A stretch of 38,700 nt of DNA from Actinomycetes bacterium. GTDB lineage: Bacteria; Actinomycetota; Acidimicrobiia; Acidimicrobiales; Ilumatobacteraceae. How positions within the stretch are numbered: position 1 is the first letter of the stretch; each line of letters begins with the position of its first letter. The DNA lies in assembly GCA_025359865.1 (NCBI GenBank), contig JANYDH010000093.1, positions 1 through 38,700 on the forward strand. The letters are read 5' to 3'. Shown here piece after piece: positions 1 to 7,177 of this stretch. A program made the translations under genes and the position numbers. A model generated the notes under the pieces. The model did not search any database. It was not told where the DNA came from and worked only from the letters and a program-made list of their open reading frames with translations.

Positions 1-20
1 GCGACATCTCACGACCAAAG

Positions 21-80
21 CTGCTGGGTGCGGGTGCAAGCTGCTGGGTGCGGGTGCAAGCTGGTGGGTGCGGGTGGCGG
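21..80. repeat. 20-bp tandem repeat (two exact copies plus a degenerate third)
   Basis: Positions 21-40 and 41-60 are identical 20-mers (ctgctgggtgcgggtgcaag). Positions 61-80 are a third copy that diverges at its end. The repeat lies just beyond the stop codon (90-92) of the small minus-strand membrane gene. A plus-strand reading frame crosses it but has no homology or ribosome site, so I treat the block as non-coding. Its GGGTGC core resembles the reverse complement of the heptamer repeat at 7133-7167. Confidence 0.85.
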
Positions 81-89
81 GTGCTGGGG

Positions 90-347
90 TCAGGCCGAGG
101 AGCTGGTCGTGGTACGCGAGGAGCGACCGGCGACGAGGTACCAGACCGCCGCGCTCGCCAGCCACGTACCGTTGATGGCGACGGCGCTCCAGCGGTGTTT
201 GATGACCCACCCGACCACGATGCACGCCACCGCGGCTTCGTGGATCACGAACCATCGCAACCGCCGTTGGCGAACGATTGGGATCCATCGTGCGATGCAC
301 AACAGTGATACGGGATAGCCGATCACAAACAGGAGCACGACAAACAT
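90..347 (-). CDS. Small hydrophobic membrane protein (unknown function)
   Basis: An 85-residue reading frame with about three hydrophobic segments: roughly residues 2-20, 33-50 and 56-73. Basic residues lie between the first two, and a Ser/Thr-rich tail follows. It starts only 9 nt after the stop of the VOC/cupin gene, so it is probably the last gene of that transcript and translated by reinitiation. I recognise no family. It could be a small DUF-type integral membrane protein or, less likely, a chance frame. The hydrophobic pattern and operon position are the only support. Confidence 0.5.
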   Translation of the reverse strand: MFVVLLFVIGYPVSLLCIARWIPIVRQRRLRWFVIHEAAVACIVVGWVIKHRWSAVAINGTWLASAAVWYLVAGRSSRTTTSSSA

Positions 348-356
348 GGTCAGACG

Positions 357-1544
357 CTACTGAGTAGCTACATCAGCGTTGTGACCAACGGGACGCGGCT
401 CGTGGGTGATCAGCGCGGGCAAGGAAACCTCGAGCAGTTCGAGGTTGGACGATGCCTCAGTCCATCGGTGGACTGCGCCAGCGGGGATGACGACCGCGTC
501 GCCTTCGGCGAGATCGACTCGCTGCTCGCCATCGGCGTGGAGACTGGCCGTGCCTTGGCGGACGAGCAGGAACAGGAACTCCCCGCTGTGAGCCCCAGGC
601 GCCGACTCGGTAGTAGGGGCTGAGCCGTTGTGCACAGGGCGCATGACGCGAACCCCGGCCAGACCGTCGGTGGCATCGGAGATCCCGAGGTCGCGGTACT
701 CGAAACCGTCGATGCGTGCCGCGTGCCAAGCTGCCTCAGCCGCGACGTGGCGCACGAAGCGCTGGCCGCCGAAGTCTCTCAAGGGATCTAGGCGGCCGGT
801 GGGAAGTGAGGTCGCGGGGTCGGCGTAGGTGTCGTGAACCGCCGGACAACCCACCTCGATCACCTCCAACCCGGGAGAGCACTCGAGTACCCGGTGGCGG
901 ATCTCGGGCGGTTGGAGCACGCAGTCGCCAGCGTGAAGGATGAACGGCTCGCCCTGATCTTCGTAGACCAATTTGACCCAACCGCGATGGCAGAAGATCA
1001 TCTGGAACCTGACCTTGTGGAAGTGCACGTAATCGGGTACCGGGCCGCCGTCTTCGATGCGGATATGCGATGCGATGAACCGTCCGCCTTGTCGGCCGGG
1101 AATCAGATCGCGGTAACCCATACCAGCACGTCCAAGGTTGAACGATGGAGTGCCGCCGGCGCGGCTCACCACGAACGATTGCTGGATTGGAGGAATATCG
1201 AGCGGCGGATCTGATGGAAGCAGGATGATCGTCGACCCGTTCGGGGCAACCATCTGCGTGGCCCCGGCGGCCACGGTCGATGGGGCGCTGCACAGGATGT
1301 GCAGCGTTGGTGGCGTGAACATGGTGTCGGGCCGAACGCGTTGCAGTCGTAACTGAACTCCGAGACCGTCGATGACGACCATGGCCGGGTCGTCGGCAGG
1401 CGAGATCATCCTGACCCGGAAACCCAATCGATCGGTGAAAAACGCGAGAGTCTCGGCGATGTCGATGCACGGCACCACGACCTGTGCCGACTCGAGCAGG
1501 GAGAGGCTCCCAGTCGGCGGAAGAGGTTCAACCAGATCGTCCAT
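357..1544 (-). CDS. VOC (glyoxalase-type) domain fused to two cupin domains
   Basis: The 395-residue protein has three beta-rich domains. Residues about 15-115 resemble a VOC/glyoxalase/bleomycin-resistance module: an opening strand ending VVVPCIDI, then AFFTDRLGFRVR. Residues about 165-245 form a first cupin with a metal-type HFHK motif and a later PPEIRHR. Residues about 285-375 form a second cupin (GEFLFLLVRQG, then IPAGAVHRW). Each fold commonly binds a divalent metal and acts on small organic molecules, so a dioxygenase or isomerase of a small metabolite is plausible, but the substrate cannot be read from sequence. The start follows a TAGCTT box by 9 nt with no Shine-Dalgarno. The small membrane gene follows 9 nt downstream. 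Confidence 0.8.
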   Translation of the reverse strand: MDDLVEPLPPTGSLSLLESAQVVVPCIDIAETLAFFTDRLGFRVRMISPADDPAMVVIDGLGVQLRLQRVRPDTMFTPPTLHILCSAPSTVAAGATQMVAPNGSTIILLPSDPPLDIPPIQQSFVVSRAGGTPSFNLGRAGMGYRDLIPGRQGGRFIASHIRIEDGGPVPDYVHFHKVRFQMIFCHRGWVKLVYEDQGEPFILHAGDCVLQPPEIRHRVLECSPGLEVIEVGCPAVHDTYADPATSLPTGRLDPLRDFGGQRFVRHVAAEAAWHAARIDGFEYRDLGISDATDGLAGVRVMRPVHNGSAPTTESAPGAHSGEFLFLLVRQGTASLHADGEQRVDLAEGDAVVIPAGAVHRWTEASSNLELLEVSLPALITHEPRPVGHNADVATQ

Positions 1545-1553
1545 GCAGCATCG

Positions 1554-1559
1554 AAGCTA
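1554..1559 (-). promoter_or_regulatory. -10 box (TAGCTT) for the VOC/cupin gene
   Basis: TAGCTT on the minus strand lies 9 nt before the ATG at 1544, giving a leader of about 0-3 nt. It matches the TANNNT pattern seen before most first genes of this window. Confidence 0.45.
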
Positions 1560-1572
1560 TCGGTTACCGTCA

Positions 1573-1592
1573 CACGCGCTGCGGTGCGCGTG
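1573..1592 (-). terminator. GC-rich hairpin after prfC
   Basis: CACGCGC and GCGCGTG form a perfect 7-bp stem around a 6-nt loop, starting 5 nt past the prfC stop codon. There is no clear U-tract, so it would be a non-canonical terminator or mRNA 3'-end stabiliser. It separates prfC from the -10 box of the VOC/cupin gene. Confidence 0.5.
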
Positions 1593-1597
1593 ATCGG

Positions 1598-3172
1598 TCA
1601 CTCGACGTTCAATGGTCGCAACATCAGCTCGGGCTCATCGTTGAGCAGGCGCTGCAAGCGGTACTTGTTTTCGAACAGTGCAACCGTAGCGCCATCGCCA
1701 CGGGTGAGAATGCGGATGCCGCCGATGGCTCGCAGGCGTTCGGCGCTCTTTGCGTCGGTGGCCCGGATGGCCTGGTACGGCGAACCGGTGAGTTCCACCG
1801 GCGCGTTGAACTCGCTCTCAAGCCGGTGGGCGAACACCTCGAATTGCAACTGACCGACGGCAGCGAGCACGAGCGACGCATCACCCATATCGGGATCGCG
1901 TAGCACTTGCACCACACCCTCTTCCTCCAGCACCTCGAGCCCACGACGGAACTGCTTGACCCGACTGGTGTCGGCCGGTCGCGCGCTGGTGAACAGTTCG
2001 GGCGCGAACGACGGCAGGCCGGGGAACCGTACCGGATCGCCCTCGAAAAGCGTGTCGCCGATGCGGAGGTCGGTCGCATTGACGAGCCCGACCACGTCGC
2101 CCGGAAACGCGTCGTCGACCGTGGATCGTTCTGCACCGAATACCGACGACGCGTACTTGGTGGCGAAGGGCCGCCCGGTGCGGGCGATGGTGAGTGACAT
2201 GCCACGCTCGAAGTGGCCACTGCAAATTCGAGCGAATGCAAGTCGGTCTCGATGCGACTTGTCCATGTTTGCTTGGACCTTGAAAACGAACGCGCTACAA
2301 CCCGAGTCGAGCGCTCGCGGGACATCGTCTACATCCGGCCTCGGTGGCGGTGCCGGAACGAGCTCGAGCACCGCATCGAGGAGGTGCCGAACACCGAAGT
2401 CGGTGAGCGCCGAACCGGCGTACACCGGAGTCGACTCGCCAGCGAGGAACGATGGAATGTCGACGTTGGCACCAACCGCATCGAGTAGCTCGCATGCGTC
2501 GAGCGATCTGCGCCAGACGCCACCGCCATCGGCCACATCATCGAGTGCGAGGAGCTCCTCGGGGGCCATCGTAGCTCCGCGAGCGGTGCGGGTGAATCGG
2601 CTGAACATGTTGCTACGGCGGTCGACAACGCCGCCGAATTCGTCACCATCGCCCACCGGCCAGGTGGCCGGTGTCGGACGAAGGCCGATCTGGGTCTCGA
2701 TCTCGTCGAGAAGTTCGAGCGGATCGCGACTCGGCCGATCGAACTTGTTGAGGAAGGTGAGTACCGGCAGTCGCCGGTTGCGGCAGACCTCGAACAGCTT
2801 CAGCGTCTGCGGTTCGATTCCCTTGGCCGCATCGAGCACCATCACCACGGCATCGACCGCCGCCAGAACGCGGTAGGTGTCCTCACTGAAGTCTCGGTGG
2901 CCCGGGGTGTCGAGCAGGTTGATGACGTGGTCCCGATAGGTGAACTGCATCGCTGCCGACGTGATCGAGATGCCACGCTTCTGCTCGAGTTCCATCCAGT
3001 CGCTGGTGGCGCTTCGGCCTCCAGCCTTGGCCTTGACCGACCCGGCCGATACCAATGCTCCGGCATTGAGCAAGAACTTTTCTGTGAGCGTGGTCTTGCC
3101 CGCGTCGGGGTGGCTGATGATCGCGAACGTGCGACGCCGCGCCGATTCCTCGAGAAGGTCAAGAGATTTCAC
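1598..3172 (-). CDS. prfC: Peptide chain release factor 3 (RF3, GTPase)
   Basis: This cytoplasmic translational GTPase recycles RF1/RF2 from the ribosome after termination. The 524-residue length matches the family (about 525-530). The N-terminus carries the G1 loop SHPDAGKTT, the switch-I-region ISIT, the G3 DTPGH and the G4 NKFDR. These are followed by the translation-factor beta barrel and the RF3 C-terminal domain (ASLVLAAVGQLQFEVFAHRL). The start is GTG at 3172-3170. There is no Shine-Dalgarno, and a TAGGCT box lies 8 nt upstream, suggesting a leaderless mRNA. It is divergent from the LLM oxidoreductase and appears monocistronic, with a hairpin after the stop. Confidence 0.97.
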   Translation of the reverse strand: MKSLDLLEESARRRTFAIISHPDAGKTTLTEKFLLNAGALVSAGSVKAKAGGRSATSDWMELEQKRGISITSAAMQFTYRDHVINLLDTPGHRDFSEDTYRVLAAVDAVVMVLDAAKGIEPQTLKLFEVCRNRRLPVLTFLNKFDRPSRDPLELLDEIETQIGLRPTPATWPVGDGDEFGGVVDRRSNMFSRFTRTARGATMAPEELLALDDVADGGGVWRRSLDACELLDAVGANVDIPSFLAGESTPVYAGSALTDFGVRHLLDAVLELVPAPPPRPDVDDVPRALDSGCSAFVFKVQANMDKSHRDRLAFARICSGHFERGMSLTIARTGRPFATKYASSVFGAERSTVDDAFPGDVVGLVNATDLRIGDTLFEGDPVRFPGLPSFAPELFTSARPADTSRVKQFRRGLEVLEEEGVVQVLRDPDMGDASLVLAAVGQLQFEVFAHRLESEFNAPVELTGSPYQAIRATDAKSAERLRAIGGIRILTRGDGATVALFENKYRLQRLLNDEPELMLRPLNVE

Positions 3173-3180
3173 TGTCGATC

Positions 3181-3186
3181 AGCCTA
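3181..3186 (-). promoter_or_regulatory. -10 box (TAGGCT) for prfC
   Basis: TAGGCT on the minus strand lies 8 nt before the prfC GTG start, and no ribosome-binding site is present between them. This fits leaderless transcription. Confidence 0.5.
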
Positions 3187-3262
3187 TGAGCGCCGATCGA
3201 CTTACCCCGCCCGAGAACTCCGTCAGCGAGGTCGGGCGTGGGTGTCGCGGCTTGGTACGCAC

Positions 3263-3268
3263 TACGGT
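3263..3268 (+). promoter_or_regulatory. -10 box (TACGGT) for the LLM/sensor/regulator operon
   Basis: TACGGT lies 6 nt before ATG 3275, so the start codon would be at or next to the transcription start. The same hexamer at similar spacing precedes the carboxyltransferase (8268) and the LigD-type polymerase (8205-8210, minus). Confidence 0.55.
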
Positions 3269-3274
3269 CATCGT

Positions 3275-4138
3275 ATGCAGATCGGCCTGGTCATCTTCCC
3301 CACCGACAAGGGCATTCAACCCGTTGAGCTTGCGCGCGAAGCCGAAGCCAGGGGCTTCGCGTCACTGTGGTTTCCGGAGCATTCGCACATTCCAAGTTCG
3401 CGGCGTACGCCGTGGGCCGGACGAGAAGGTGCGCCGCCGTTGCCGGAGGAGTACTGGCATACCCACGACCAATTTCTTGCGCTGGCAGCTGCCGCAGCAG
3501 TGACCACGAGCATCAGGCTGTGTACCGGCATCACGCTCGTCGCTCAACGCGACCCGCTGTGGTTGGCCAAGGAAGTTGCCACGCTCGACCATCTGTCGAA
3601 CGGACGGGTGTCGTTGGGTGTCGGCTACGGGTGGAACATCGAAGAGATGGAGCATCACGGCGTCGATGTCACCCGGCGGCGCAAGATCGTCAGAGAAAAG
3701 ATCCTTGCGTGTAAGGAACTGTGGACCAAGGATGAAGCCAGCTTCGCTGGCGAGTTCGTGAACTTCGACGCCTCGTGGTCGTGGCCGAAACCCATTCAGA
3801 AGCCGCACCCCCCGATCATCGTCGGAGCTTCGCCAACCGAACTGCACTTCCGCCACATCACCGAGTACGGCGACGCCTGGATGCCGATCGAGGGTCGGTA
3901 CGAGATCAGCGTTGCGTGGGGAAGCCTCACCGCGTATGCGGCCGAACACGGTCGCGATCCGGCAACGCTGCAGCTTGGTGTGTTCGCGCCGAAACCGACC
4001 GTGGAACGACTCGTCGAGTTGCGCGACATCGGCGTCAGTTTTGTGGCGCTCAGCCTGCCGGCGCTCGACCGCGACGCGGCGATGGCCGCGCTCGACCGGT
4101 ACGCCCTATTGCTCGGCGAGTTTCACGGCGCTCAGTGA
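3275..4138 (+). CDS. LLM-class (F420-type) oxidoreductase
   Basis: This 287-residue TIM-barrel protein belongs to the luciferase-like monooxygenase family, in the group usually annotated as probable F420-dependent oxidoreductase. Visible hallmarks are the opening strand QIGLVIFPTD, AREAEARGFASLWFPEHSHIP, the strand ITLVAQRDPLWLAKEVATLD with SNGRVSLGVGYGW, and PIIVGASP. The reading frame stays open upstream, but the ATG at 3275 opens the first barrel strand and is 6 nt after a TACGGT box, so I reject the longer frame. Its stop overlaps the sensor-kinase start (ATG within TGATG), implying translational coupling. The substrate is unknown; flavin rather than F420 use cannot be excluded. Confidence 0.9.
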   Translation: MQIGLVIFPTDKGIQPVELAREAEARGFASLWFPEHSHIPSSRRTPWAGREGAPPLPEEYWHTHDQFLALAAAAAVTTSIRLCTGITLVAQRDPLWLAKEVATLDHLSNGRVSLGVGYGWNIEEMEHHGVDVTRRRKIVREKILACKELWTKDEASFAGEFVNFDASWSWPKPIQKPHPPIIVGASPTELHFRHITEYGDAWMPIEGRYEISVAWGSLTAYAAEHGRDPATLQLGVFAPKPTVERLVELRDIGVSFVALSLPALDRDAAMAALDRYALLLGEFHGAQ

Positions 4139-5208
4139 TGCGGATCGACGAAGCCCCCGAAGTCCTTGACGTGGACAGCCGAGTGCTCGTCGATCTCAGC
4201 CCTGCGCCAATGCTGATGTACGACATGGACAGCTTCCAGATCATTCATGCCAACCAGGTGGCTGCTGAACTCTATGGTTGGCCGCTCGATGAGCTACGGA
4301 CGCTGTCGGTACTCGACCTCCGGTTCGCGGAGGAAGCTGAGTTGCTGCGCAACATGATCGACTCCTACTTTGCTCTGGATCCAGGCGATCGTCCGGCTGC
4401 ATTTGCGACGGGACGCTGGAGGCATCGGCACCGGAACGGATACGAGATGTTCGTCGAGGTCGCAGCGCGACCGGTGGCCATCCAGGGTCGGCTGGTGTGC
4501 CTGTCGATGATCTTCGACGTCACCGCTCGGGCCGAGGCGCTTCGACAACTCCTCGAGCTCGCAGAACACACGCATGCCAGCGTGGCGGAGCGTCTCCATG
4601 ACGGCCCCGTGCAAGTACTCACTGCAGCATCGCTTCGGGTCGGTCTGTTGCGCCGCGGCGCCGAAGAGGCCGAGGAACCGCGGCTCGCCGAGGTCGAGCG
4701 ACTGATCTTGCACGCGCTGAAGGATCTTCGCCGCGAGATGGACGACCACCGAGCGCCTTTGGAGATGTCTTGCGACCTAGTCGGTTCGTTGCAATCGCTC
4801 ATCGATCGACACGCGCAGCACGTGCGTCTCCTGGTTGCAGCGGTCGGAGTGGAGCCTCCGCCGGCGGTCTCGTCGCTGCTGTACCGAGTGGTGCAGAGTC
4901 TGTTGGGCGATGATGTGATCGATGTCGGCCAGCACGAGGCCGGGCATCGTCAACAGCTTCGGCTGGTGGTGTCGCTGCGATCTGCCGCCATCACTATTCC
5001 GATTCGTGAAGGTGCATTGGTGCCGGAGGGCGTGACAGCAATGGTGGCGGCGATGAACGGTCGGATCGAGGCAGACGCAGACGCCAAAGCAGAGACAGAC
5101 GTAGCGGCAGAGGCAGCGGTACACGGTGAGCCTGCTTGCGTGACTATTGTGGTTCCTTTCACGGCTGACGATAGTGCCAGCCGTAGCGAGTCGGGTGGGG
5201 CGCAATGA
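4138..5208 (+). CDS. PAS-domain sensor histidine kinase, NarL-partner type, with degenerate ATPase domain
   Basis: The protein has 356 residues. Residues about 15-125 form a PAS fold (LSPAPMLMYDMDSFQIIHAN, then the WRHRHRNGYEMFVEV core). A HisKA_3-like dimerisation helix follows with the phospho-acceptor motif RLHDGPVQ (His154), and then a C-terminal region in the position of HATPase_c. That region lacks the N-box: where an E..L.N..KHA motif is expected it reads VVQSLLGDD. It also lacks the DxGxG box. An Ala/Asp/Glu-rich stretch follows AAMNGRIEA. No membrane segment is visible, so it is cytosolic. It overlaps the LLM gene upstream (1 nt) and the regulator downstream (4 nt). The protein may be a pseudokinase or phosphotransfer partner instead of an active kinase. 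Confidence 0.85.
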   Translation: MRIDEAPEVLDVDSRVLVDLSPAPMLMYDMDSFQIIHANQVAAELYGWPLDELRTLSVLDLRFAEEAELLRNMIDSYFALDPGDRPAAFATGRWRHRHRNGYEMFVEVAARPVAIQGRLVCLSMIFDVTARAEALRQLLELAEHTHASVAERLHDGPVQVLTAASLRVGLLRRGAEEAEEPRLAEVERLILHALKDLRREMDDHRAPLEMSCDLVGSLQSLIDRHAQHVRLLVAAVGVEPPPAVSSLLYRVVQSLLGDDVIDVGQHEAGHRQQLRLVVSLRSAAITIPIREGALVPEGVTAMVAAMNGRIEADADAKAETDVAAEAAVHGEPACVTIVVPFTADDSASRSESGGAQ

Positions 5209-5852
5209 ACTCAATCAACCTGGTCATTGTCGAAGATCATGCGATGGTCGCGTCTGCGATCGGGGCCACTATCGAGGCCGAAGACGGGTTTCGTGTGCTG
5301 GCTACGTTGAACAGTGGCGAGCAGTTGCGAGCAGTACTCGGTCAGCTGACCGATCGGGTCGACATCGTGCTGCTCGATTTGCGGCTGGCCGATGGCGTCG
5401 ATTCGATGGAGTTGGTACCGACCGTGCGCGAATTGTGCCTGTCAGCGAGGGTCGTGGTGCTGAGTGCCTGGAGCGATGACCGTTCGATCGCCCGGGTGAT
5501 CGAGGCAGGGTGCGATGGCTATCTGCTGAAGGACCAGGAAGTTGGCGAACTGATGCTTGGTTTGCGATCGGCCGCGGCAGGTCAACCTGCGTTCGCTCCG
5601 GCTGTCTTGCGTCGCGTCGTAGGGCTACTCAACCCGAGCCGCTCGAGTCAGGTTCGGCTGTCACCGCGTGAGCTCGACGTACTGCAGCGACTCGGCGACG
5701 GCGAGTCCACAGCCGATATTGCGGCGGCCCTCTTCGTCAGCGTCAACACCATTCGCAACCACGTTCAAAGCATCATGCAGAAGTTGGATGCGCATTCCCG
5801 TCTCGAGGCTGTAGCGCATGCCGTGCGCACCGGGCTGATCACGGTACGTTGA
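5205..5852 (+). CDS. NarL/FixJ-family response regulator
   Basis: The 215-residue regulator has a receiver domain (residues 1-120) with acidic pocket VEDH, phospho-acceptor aspartate in LLDLRL, Ser in VVLSAW and Lys in LLKDQ. All are canonical. A LuxR-type helix-turn-helix follows from about residue 150 (LSPRELDVLQRLGDGESTADIAAALFVS, then NTIRNHVQSI). It starts inside the stop of the PAS kinase gene (ATGA overlap), so the pair is co-translated. Since the receiver is intact while the partner's ATPase is degraded, phosphate may come from another kinase or from acetyl phosphate. Targets are unknown; the LLM oxidoreductase operon itself is the obvious candidate. Confidence 0.93.
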   Translation: MNSINLVIVEDHAMVASAIGATIEAEDGFRVLATLNSGEQLRAVLGQLTDRVDIVLLDLRLADGVDSMELVPTVRELCLSARVVVLSAWSDDRSIARVIEAGCDGYLLKDQEVGELMLGLRSAAAGQPAFAPAVLRRVVGLLNPSRSSQVRLSPRELDVLQRLGDGESTADIAAALFVSVNTIRNHVQSIMQKLDAHSRLEAVAHAVRTGLITVR

Positions 5853-5885
5853 CCGGCGCAGGTTCTGAGCGGCACTACTCGTCGA

Positions 5886-5891
5886 TATTCT
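5886..5891 (+). promoter_or_regulatory. -10 box (TATTCT) for the VIT1/CCC1 gene
   Basis: TATTCT, close to the sigma-70 consensus, lies 7 nt before ATG 5899 with no ribosome-binding site, again suggesting a leaderless transcript. Confidence 0.55.
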
Positions 5892-5898
5892 GATCGCC

Positions 5899-6594
5899 AT
5901 GGCTATACACCGTGAGCGTCATCTGGGCCATCGCATCGGCTGGTTGCGGGCCATGGTCCTCGGAGCGAACGACGGCATCATCTCCACCGCGTGTCTACTG
6001 CTCGGCGTCGCAGCTGCTGACGCCACCCGGTCGGCGTTGTTGACCGCCGGTATGGCTGGATTGGTTGCTGGGTCGGCTGCGATGGCGCTCGGTGAATTCG
6101 TGTCGGTGTCGTCGCAACGCGACTCCGAACGAAGCGACATCGCAAAGGAGCGATGGGAGCTGACGAACGTGCCCGAGCGCGAACTCGAAGAGTTGGCCGA
6201 TATCTACCGGGGCAAGGGGTTGAGCAACGACTTGGCGCACACGGTGGCCGTCGAACTCACTGCTCATGACGCGCTTGCCACCCACCTGCGCGATGAGCTC
6301 GGTCTCACCGCGGACGATTTGGCAAACCCGCTCCAGGCGGCATTGAGCTCGTCGCTGGCGTTCGCTTCAGGCGCAGCGATTCCCCTCGCTGCTGCAGCGC
6401 TGTCTTCGACGTCATCGCGTATTGCTGTCACAGTCGCGGTCGTACTGGTGGCGCTCGTGGGCCTTGGATGGGCGGGGGCGAGCGTTGGCGGCGCAGCACC
6501 CGGCAAGCCGATCGGCCGGATCGTGGTGGGCGGGTTGCTGGCCATGGCGTTCACGATCGTCGTCGGCCGATTGTTCGGTGCTGCGGTGTCCTGA
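5899..6594 (+). CDS. VIT1/CCC1-family Fe2+/Mn2+ transporter
   Basis: The 231-residue membrane protein belongs to the vacuolar iron transporter family, whose members move Fe2+ or Mn2+ out of the cytoplasm. The signature is in the first helices: LRAMVLGANDGIISTACLLLGVAAA, then GLVAGSAAMALGEFVSVSSQRDSE. A charged cytoplasmic helical stretch (about residues 70-135) corresponds to the metal-binding domain of the family. Three further hydrophobic segments follow. The length is typical. It has its own probable leaderless promoter and stands alone between the regulator gene and the lipoprotein gene. Metal specificity cannot be decided from sequence. Confidence 0.92.
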   Translation: MAIHRERHLGHRIGWLRAMVLGANDGIISTACLLLGVAAADATRSALLTAGMAGLVAGSAAMALGEFVSVSSQRDSERSDIAKERWELTNVPERELEELADIYRGKGLSNDLAHTVAVELTAHDALATHLRDELGLTADDLANPLQAALSSSLAFASGAAIPLAAAALSSTSSRIAVTVAVVLVALVGLGWAGASVGGAAPGKPIGRIVVGGLLAMAFTIVVGRLFGAAVS

Positions 6595-6630
6595 TCCGCC
6601 GTACATTGATCCGCCGTACATTGATCGTAC
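6592..6630. repeat. 15-bp tandem repeat that duplicates the stop-codon region
   Basis: The unit TGATCCGCCGTACAT occurs at 6592-6606 and 6607-6621, followed by a partial copy TGATCGTAC. The first TGA is the stop codon of the VIT1/CCC1 gene, so the stop context itself has been duplicated. No hairpin typical of a terminator is visible here. Confidence 0.85.
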
Positions 6631-6674
6631 GGTGTTACAGTTTGATGTCGCTTTCGACGTTCGGTACCATCCAT

Positions 6675-6680
6675 GGAGGA
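6675..6680 (+). promoter_or_regulatory. Shine-Dalgarno GGAGGA that fixes the lipoprotein start
   Basis: A strong GGAGGA lies 10 nt before ATG 6691. An in-frame ATG at 6673 overlaps this site and has no ribosome site of its own, so the start at 6691 is preferred. Confidence 0.75.
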
Positions 6681-6690
6681 GAGCAGGGTC

Positions 6691-7131
6691 ATGCAGACAC
6701 CGCACAAGGCTCGAGCAACACCGGTACTGGTCGCAGTCATCGGGCTGGTCTCGATGTTGCTGTCGGCATGCAACCCGGAAGCTGAGAACGCCAACCTTGC
6801 GGCCATCAACCAGCGTCGCGCGAACGTCTCGGTGCCTGCGCTCACACGCTCGGATGAACTCGACGCAAAGGCCCGTGCTCAAGCCGATCGGATGGCGAGG
6901 GCCGCCAGGATCGTCCATTCGAAGAACCTCACCAGCGGTGTGAGCCCAGGCTGGACCCTCATTGGCGAAAATGTCGCCTCTGCCGACTCGATCGAAAACG
7001 CCGAGTCCGCTCTTGAAGCGTCGCAACCGCACCTCGCCAACCTGACAAACCCGGTGTTCAGCGAGGTTGGGCTTGGCGTAACGGTGAGCAACGGTGTGTT
7101 CTACGTCGTGCAAATCTTCGTCAGTCGCTGA
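6691..7131 (+). CDS. CAP/SCP-superfamily-like lipoprotein
   Basis: The 146-residue precursor has a short basic N-terminus, a hydrophobic stretch and a lipobox LLSAC with Cys27, so it is probably an extracytoplasmic lipoprotein. The mature part resembles the short bacterial CAP/SCP fold: a helix with AINQRRA, then LDAKARAQADRMARA, a His-containing IVHS, the GWTLIGENVA motif characteristic of the family (GENIA-like), and a closing strand GVFYVVQIF. Members act as secreted proteases or lipid/polysaccharide binders; the role here is unknown. The start is set by a strong Shine-Dalgarno. The 3' end runs into a heptamer repeat. Confidence 0.85.
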   Translation: MQTPHKARATPVLVAVIGLVSMLLSACNPEAENANLAAINQRRANVSVPALTRSDELDAKARAQADRMARAARIVHSKNLTSGVSPGWTLIGENVASADSIENAESALEASQPHLANLTNPVFSEVGLGVTVSNGVFYVVQIFVSR

Positions 7132-7132
7132 C

Positions 7133-7167
7133 CTGCACCCTGCACCGTGCACCGTGCACCCTGCACC
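7133..7167. repeat. Heptamer tandem repeat (five STGCACC units)
   Basis: Five consecutive 7-mers (ctgcacc, ctgcacc, gtgcacc, gtgcacc, ctgcacc) start 1 nt after the stop codon of the lipoprotein gene. They fill most of the 46-bp gap to the convergent LigD-type gene. The array contains GTGCAC dyads and could form small hairpins in either transcript. Confidence 0.9.
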
Positions 7168-7177
7168 CGGGCACTGG

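Noticed and set aside
28-318. Plus-strand reading frames crossing the repeat at the window start
   Set aside because: They translate the 20-bp repeat and the antisense of the small membrane gene, giving Gly/Cys-rich and Arg/His-rich sequence without any family resemblance or ribosome site.
2897-3274. N-terminal extension of the LLM oxidoreductase
   Set aside because: It is antisense to the prfC coding region, and the barrel begins exactly at ATG 3275, which has a -10 box 6 nt upstream.
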